NCBI GenBank assembly: GCA_001839685.1
Contig: MLAK01000760.1
Location: forward strand, 109,637 to 173,636
Direction of reading: 5' to 3'
DNA: 64,000 bases
DNA from: Tritrichomonas foetus
Lineage: Eukaryota > Parabasalia > Tritrichomonadida > Tritrichomonadidae
The translations under genes were made by a program, and so were the position numbers. Below are positions 60,015-64,000 of this stretch, one piece after another. Under the pieces are notes generated by a model, which saw nothing but the letters and a program-made list of their open reading frames with translations, was not told where the DNA came from and ran no database searches. Position 1 is the stretch's first letter. Each line of letters opens with the position of its first letter.

Positions 60015-61232
60015 ATGTTCGACATAAATGAGCCACCTGTTGTCCGAATAACTCGACAAAGATTTCTTAAACAACGTCGGCTATTCATATACTTTATTTT
60101 CTTTGTATTTTTTGCATCATTTTCTTATATTATTTTTTCAGGAAAATCAAAGCGAGCGCACAGTCGAAAACAAATCATGAAGCACATCAACAGCAGCAAC
60201 AATCCGAAACCAATTATTCCCCTTCCGAACGTCGATGTGTTAGCCCATCTTGATAATAAATATTCAAATTATTCGATCCCAGAAAACACACTCATTGAGC
60301 TTTGGAATTTTGTCCAAAAGTCACCAATCAACCCAAAAACTGGTCAGCATTATATTATGTATTCAATTGCAAATGCTGGATTATCTGAGTTCATTTTAAA
60401 TTGCGTTTGCTCAATGCGTCTAGCAAATATTCCTTCTAATTATCATGTTACAATTGCACTTGATTTTGAAACATATGAAGCACTTCAAAACATCGGCGCA
60501 AACGTTATTTTGTGGAAATCTAATTTCATTAAGAAAGCAGTGAATAATGTCAAAATTGTAGAGTTTTATAATATCATAAAAGTTAAACCAACAATACTCC
60601 ATCAATTCCTTTTATGGAATGTTGAACCAATTTTAGTTGATGCTGATACTATTTTTAATGAAAATCCACTTCACTTATTTAATGACGAAGTTGATTTTCA
60701 AGTTCAATGCGATTCAAAAGAATACTATGAAATTCCATATAATGTTTATCCAGTCCCATGGCAAGTCAATCTTGGATTTTATAAAGTTCGTCCATCTTCA
60801 ACAGTTATGAAATTGATGCCAGTATGGCTTGAAAGAATGTATAATTCACCAAAGGTTCACGATCAATCTTCTCTTAGGAAAATATTGAAAGAATATCCTA
60901 CTAAATGGGTAAAAAATGATACAAATGATACAGTTATTGTTGATACAACCAAACTTTTTGGCGATGAATATCCAAATCTGACATTTAGGTTCCTTGATCC
61001 AATGCTTATCACGAATGCTGGTGGTTTATTCATGGAAGGGCGATATAATTGGTCGAATCAAGCACAACGTCTTGGATTGAAGCGGCCTGAATTTATTCAC
61101 TTTTTCCATTGTGGCAAAAATGCCCTGAAAAAGTCTTATATGCGAGATAATGATATGTGGTTCATTGATAAAGATAAGAAATGTTTGGATCATCAACCAG
61201 AAGGTTCATTATCACTTACAGTATGGAGATAA
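60015..61232 (+). CDS. type II Golgi glycosyltransferase (nucleotide-diphospho-sugar transferase fold)
   Basis: A 405-residue type II membrane protein: basic cytosolic start, membrane anchor at about 22-42, stem with Asn/Lys, then a GT-A domain. Key features are VDADTIF with the metal-binding DAD at 209-211, PWQVNLGFYKVRPSSTVMKL (about 248-267) and a downstream FIHFFHCGKNALKKSYM with a basic Lys cluster. This order matches the nucleotide-diphospho-sugar transferase group (GT77-like). Probable role is adding a sugar to glycoproteins or glycolipids in the Golgi. Donor and acceptor are unknown. The DxD motif is intact so activity is expected. Confidence 0.75.
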   Translation: MFDINEPPVVRITRQRFLKQRRLFIYFIFFVFFASFSYIIFSGKSKRAHSRKQIMKHINSSNNPKPIIPLPNVDVLAHLDNKYSNYSIPENTLIELWNFVQKSPINPKTGQHYIMYSIANAGLSEFILNCVCSMRLANIPSNYHVTIALDFETYEALQNIGANVILWKSNFIKKAVNNVKIVEFYNIIKVKPTILHQFLLWNVEPILVDADTIFNENPLHLFNDEVDFQVQCDSKEYYEIPYNVYPVPWQVNLGFYKVRPSSTVMKLMPVWLERMYNSPKVHDQSSLRKILKEYPTKWVKNDTNDTVIVDTTKLFGDEYPNLTFRFLDPMLITNAGGLFMEGRYNWSNQAQRLGLKRPEFIHFFHCGKNALKKSYMRDNDMWFIDKDKKCLDHQPEGSLSLTVWR

Positions 61233-61956
61233 AAATAATGTAAAAACACATGGGTTCTATGATGACGAATACATTCTGAAATTGAATTGTTTTTTTATTA
61301 AATGTAGAATATATGGCTTATTTTGTTTTCATATTTTCTTGGAACATTTGGAAGTATAGGCTTTCAACACAATTATTGTAAGGAACATCATCCATATTTA
61401 TAGAGTGTCTAATTCAATTTCACATTTTACACCTCGTAAATTAGAATAAAACCTCTAAATATATCCACTTATTTTCAAGAATATATAAAACTGAATGAAA
61501 TGATTTTCTCAGAAATGCCATTTGTGGAGTTGCATCAAACCAATCAAATGAATGCTTAACATTCACGGTTATATGTTTGCGCGCTTTATTTACATGATAT
61601 ATGATTGTCGAAATGAGAAAAAAATCAATATTTTATAACAAAAAACGCTAAAAGGGTTGTCAATAGATTATTATCGACAATTCATAATCTAATGACTTAT
61701 TTATGTCAATTCTAAAAGGTGAATTTGGATTTCTGGCTTAACTTTTAGTCGTAATGCAGAGGAATACCTTGGATGGAAAAAGAAATAAATATTTCTCGAA
61801 ATCTGATATCTGTGCTAATTTCCATAAATCAAAAAAGTGAAGTATAAATAAAATAAAAAGTAAAATGAAACGATTTAAACCATTTAAGAAATTTAAAGCA
61901 TAGATTCAGAAATGCATTTCTTCCTCTTCATCCGGTTGGCTGAAAAACTAAGGCCC
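61233..61956. other. convergent intergenic region, 724 bp
   Basis: Between two converging genes. A 12-codon, Lys/Phe-rich frame (MKRFKPFKKFKA, 61864-61902) occurs close to the Rab 3' end; see rejected items. Otherwise nothing. Confidence 0.5.
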
Positions 61957-62547
61957 TTAACAACATGGCCTCTTCGTGAGCTCTTTTTCTTCAAATCTGA
62001 CGCTTGATCTCTTTCTTCCAACGATCTTCTCGCCAGGTGCCTTTGTTTTTGTGGAGAGCTGCTTCACAAGTGAGGAGAAAAGAAGGCCAATGTTTTCACC
62101 TGTTTTAGCAGATGTCTCAAACGATTCAGCGTTGATGGTTTGAGCAAATTGAGATATCGATTCTAATTTCACTGTTCTGATTGATTGCAAATCGCTTTTG
62201 TTTCCGGCAACAACAATTGTAATTGAATCACCACGAGCTTGTCGAAGTTCTGAGACCCATTGCTTTGATTTTGCGAAACTACTCATATCTGTTAAATCGA
62301 AGACAACGATGCCTGCATCAGCGTCACGATAGTACATAGGCGAAAGTGCATGATATTGTTCTTGGCCTGCGGTGTCCCAAATCTCAAGAGTGAACTCTGT
62401 GCCATTATAATTTACCTTTTTTTGGAAGAAAGCTGGCTGCGTTGAAGGCGTTGTGTGAGGAGAAAATTCGCCATAGACAAATCTGTTAACGATAGATGTT
62501 TTACCAGTGTGGGCTGATCCAACAAGAACAACTTTTGCCTTTCTCAT
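61957..62547 (-). CDS. Rab-family small GTPase (Rab5/21/22-like)
   Basis: A 196-residue Rab. All nucleotide motifs are present: P-loop GSAHTGKTS (10-18), a Thr-bearing switch I, WDTAGQEQYHALSPMYYRDA (from 57; switch II), NKSD (116-119) and ETSAK (144-148). It ends in two Cys (RPCC), the site of double geranylgeranylation, so it cycles on vesicle membranes. Switch II wording and the YYRDADAGIVVFDLTD segment are closest to the Rab5/21/22 endosomal group; trichomonads carry very large Rab families and the exact subtype is not determined. The tail has a Lys/Arg-rich hypervariable region. A TCACTC initiator-like element lies 31 bases upstream. Confidence 0.92.
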   Translation of the reverse strand: MRKAKVVLVGSAHTGKTSIVNRFVYGEFSPHTTPSTQPAFFQKKVNYNGTEFTLEIWDTAGQEQYHALSPMYYRDADAGIVVFDLTDMSSFAKSKQWVSELRQARGDSITIVVAGNKSDLQSIRTVKLESISQFAQTINAESFETSAKTGENIGLLFSSLVKQLSTKTKAPGEKIVGRKRSSVRFEEKELTKRPCC

Positions 62548-62577
62548 TTGATTTTGTTTTACAATTTCCCCTTTTCT

Positions 62578-62583
62578 GAGTGA
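62578..62583 (-). promoter_or_regulatory. Inr-like element, Rab gene
   Basis: TCACTC on the minus strand, 31 bases before the Rab ATG; matches the initiator at five of five core bases. Confidence 0.4.
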
Positions 62584-63012
62584 ACTATGTACGATTATTT
62601 TTACCTCAAAATATAATTTAAAGGAAATTGCACTGCTTTGTTTACAAATTACCTGAATTTTGAATGAATCTTCACTTCATTTTGATTTTTCATCCGTAAA
62701 CTCCAGTAATGACGAGATTATCCAAAAATTAGCAGTATGTCACATTTTTACGAAGCATAATATAGGCGATAAAATATCATTTCACATCTATCACAATTGA
62801 ATTCAATTGCAAATAAGTTCTTTCAAATATAATTCAATAGTTTCAAAAAAAGTTCACTTTTATTGTGAGACTCTAAAATCACTTTGACATTCAAATAGTT
62901 TTGAATCGAAAGTTTGCGATCCAACTCATAAATTTAATTAGGTAGATATTCAGTTTCATACGAGTTTTGTAATTGTGAGGTGAAAGGTCAAAAGTGGAAA
63001 AAAAATAATCGG

Positions 63013-63182
63013 TTAATGTGATGTGAACTTTACTGGTTCTTTGAGTCACTTCGACTTGGAGGAGGTGCTGGCGCGTGAACACGGGTCCAGTTTGTTGCGC
63101 TCTCTCCACCATGTTCACTCACCAGCACCTCCTCCAATGGTATAATGAGTCGAGGGGGCCCGCAAAGTCACTTCACATTTAA
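63013..63182. mobile_element. 170-bp foldback element (MITE-like) with TTAA ends
   Basis: Both ends start with TTAA and carry imperfect 21-base terminal inverted repeats (63013-63033 and 63162-63182). Nested inside is a perfect 16-base inverted repeat, TTGGAGGAGGTGCTGG at 63056-63071 against 63122-63137. It continues after a 3-base mismatch with GTGAACA at 63075-63081 against 63112-63118. The centre is GC-rich (63060-63165), unlike all other spacers. The shape suits a MITE of the TTAA-target class, or a strongly folded RNA gene. No transposase seen. Confidence 0.6.
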
Positions 63183-63682
63183 GTGTCAAAAAGCAAAACT
63201 CAAATAAAAAAATAATTCCATAATTATTCACCTTTAAGGATAAACTCCGGTGAAGTGATGTGAAGAATCATTCTTCAATGGATGACCTCGGGATCAAAAA
63301 GTTTGTTCATATTCTGAGCATTTGAACGATGTAAAATATTAGGGTCCCTTTTCAGATTGGCCTAAAGGTCAAAATGAATAAGATACAAATATCGAAAACA
63401 AAAGTATCGCAAAGCAATTAAACAAACAATCTAATAAAATCTTTTGAAGCAAACATAAAGCTTGACGCAACTCATTTCATTTTCTCTTATCTAATTTCTG
63501 ATTTCAGATTGATTCCAATGTTTTTTATCTTTCAGTAATTTTCCATAGTGCCCCTGGTTATACTTTATAGTTTTCTACTCCCTATGTAGTTTTTCTCATA
63601 CATTCAAATTTGCATCATTCATAAACATGTTTTCATCAAAGATCGTCCACCATATTTCACTAAGCCTTTGCCAAAATGACCT

Positions 63683-63860
63683 GGTTAACCATAAAAAGTT
63701 CCAAAATTCCCGGTTTGTTAACCAAATCGAACGATAGAGATACTCGGTTGAAACTCTCGAAGGTTAACAAAAAAAATCTAACTAAAGGTTAACCTAACCA
63801 TTTGGTTGGTTTACCAAAAACCTTTCACCAACCGACCGATATATTTTTTGGTTAACCAAA
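63683..63860. repeat. cluster of GTTAAC palindromes
   Basis: GTTAAC occurs five times in 175 bases (within GGTTAACC at 63683-63690, 63717-63722, 63763-63768, GGTTAACC at 63787-63794, GGTTAACC at 63850-63857), in both orientations with TTGG/CCAA flanks. The last copy is extended to the perfect palindrome TTTGGTTAACCAAA (63847-63860). Confidence 0.8.
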
Positions 63861-64000
63861 TTTAATAGAAAAATTAGCTACTCCATATTATTCCATTTTT
63901 TAAAGATGAACTTCAATTACAAGTCATGTATTACATTTAATTTAACGAAAAATAGTAAAATATATGAAAAATGGAAGAAGAAGTCGAATTTTGGCACTTT

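Larger units (their letters stand above)
62548..64000. other. 1.45 kb right-end region without protein genes
   Basis: Contains the foldback element (63013-63182) and a cluster of GTTAAC palindromes (63683-63860), both annotated separately. An open frame at 62891-63118 (-) begins with GTG inside the foldback element and is not a gene. Confidence 0.5.

Noticed and set aside
61864..61902. 12-codon frame MKRFKPFKKFKA, strongly basic and Phe-rich
   Set aside because: Too short; AAA/TTT codon runs are expected by chance in AT-rich spacer; no initiator element is placed near it.
62891..63118. 75-codon minus-strand frame at the foldback element
   Set aside because: Starts on GTG within an inverted repeat and continues into AT-rich spacer; no coding character.
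1..64000. Search for tRNA, rRNA, CRISPR arrays and spliceosomal introns
   Set aside because: No cloverleaf with a GGTTCGAATCC-type B box, no rRNA-like block, no regular repeat-spacer array and no trichomonad intron 3' consensus (ACTAACACACAG) were found by eye; a covariance-model scan would be needed to be certain.

Overview
The window looks like nuclear DNA of a trichomonad protist, most likely a Tritrichomonas-type genome. Genes are single uninterrupted reading frames on both strands. Spacers are very AT-rich and I see no trichomonad-type intron. Several genes carry a TCA(C/T)T initiator-like element a few to about 40 bases before the ATG. The protein families also fit: a bacterial-type glucokinase, a kinase with BspA-like LRR_5 repeats, PH-LRR and LRR-PP2C proteins, and Asn/Ser-rich tails. 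The organism call is inference; no rRNA or other marker is present.

Layout. 0-9 kb: glucokinase, an ER-type J protein with a thioredoxin-like middle, a coiled-coil protein, a UBL/UBA protein and a bromodomain-like protein. 9-19 kb: a PH-LRR protein, a kinase-LRR_5 protein, an Asn-rich coiled-coil protein and exocyst Sec15. 19-29 kb: a NEDP1/SENP8-like C48 peptidase, a luminal glycosyltransferase-like protein, an M28 peptidase interwoven with membrane helices, an unknown protein, a short SAS-6-like protein, and a C2 protein with a Gly-Tyr-Pro-Gln repeat tail. 29-38 kb: LRR-PP2C phosphatase, TVP23-like Golgi protein, a decayed surface-protein gene beside a 19-bp minisatellite, an ankyrin/Zn protein and histone H2A. 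38-47 kb: a giant CARMIL-like PH-LRR protein, a gene remnant close to ambiguous bases, and a PARP6/8-like ADP-ribosyltransferase with a UBA domain. 47-64 kb: a 1521-residue helical protein, an R2R3 Myb, a membrane-anchored MOCOS-like class V aminotransferase, a coiled-coil protein, alpha-SNAP, a type II glycosyltransferase, a Rab GTPase, a GC-rich foldback element with TTAA ends, and a cluster of GTTAAC palindromes at the right edge.

Genes are not in operons. A loose theme is membrane traffic (Sec15, alpha-SNAP, Rab, TVP23) plus cytoskeleton and ubiquitin-like signalling. Five of the longest possible frames open on TTG or GTG; for these I moved the start to the first suitable ATG.

Most notable observations: a recurrent (C/G)AAAAAGT(T/G) motif in about half of the gene-upstream spacers; GGCGCC palindromes just before the SAS-6-like and H2A genes; the M28 peptidase with a helix pair between two metal ligands; a MOCOS domain without a MOSC domain; a PARP-UBA fusion; three stretches of broken coding sequence; and the foldback element.
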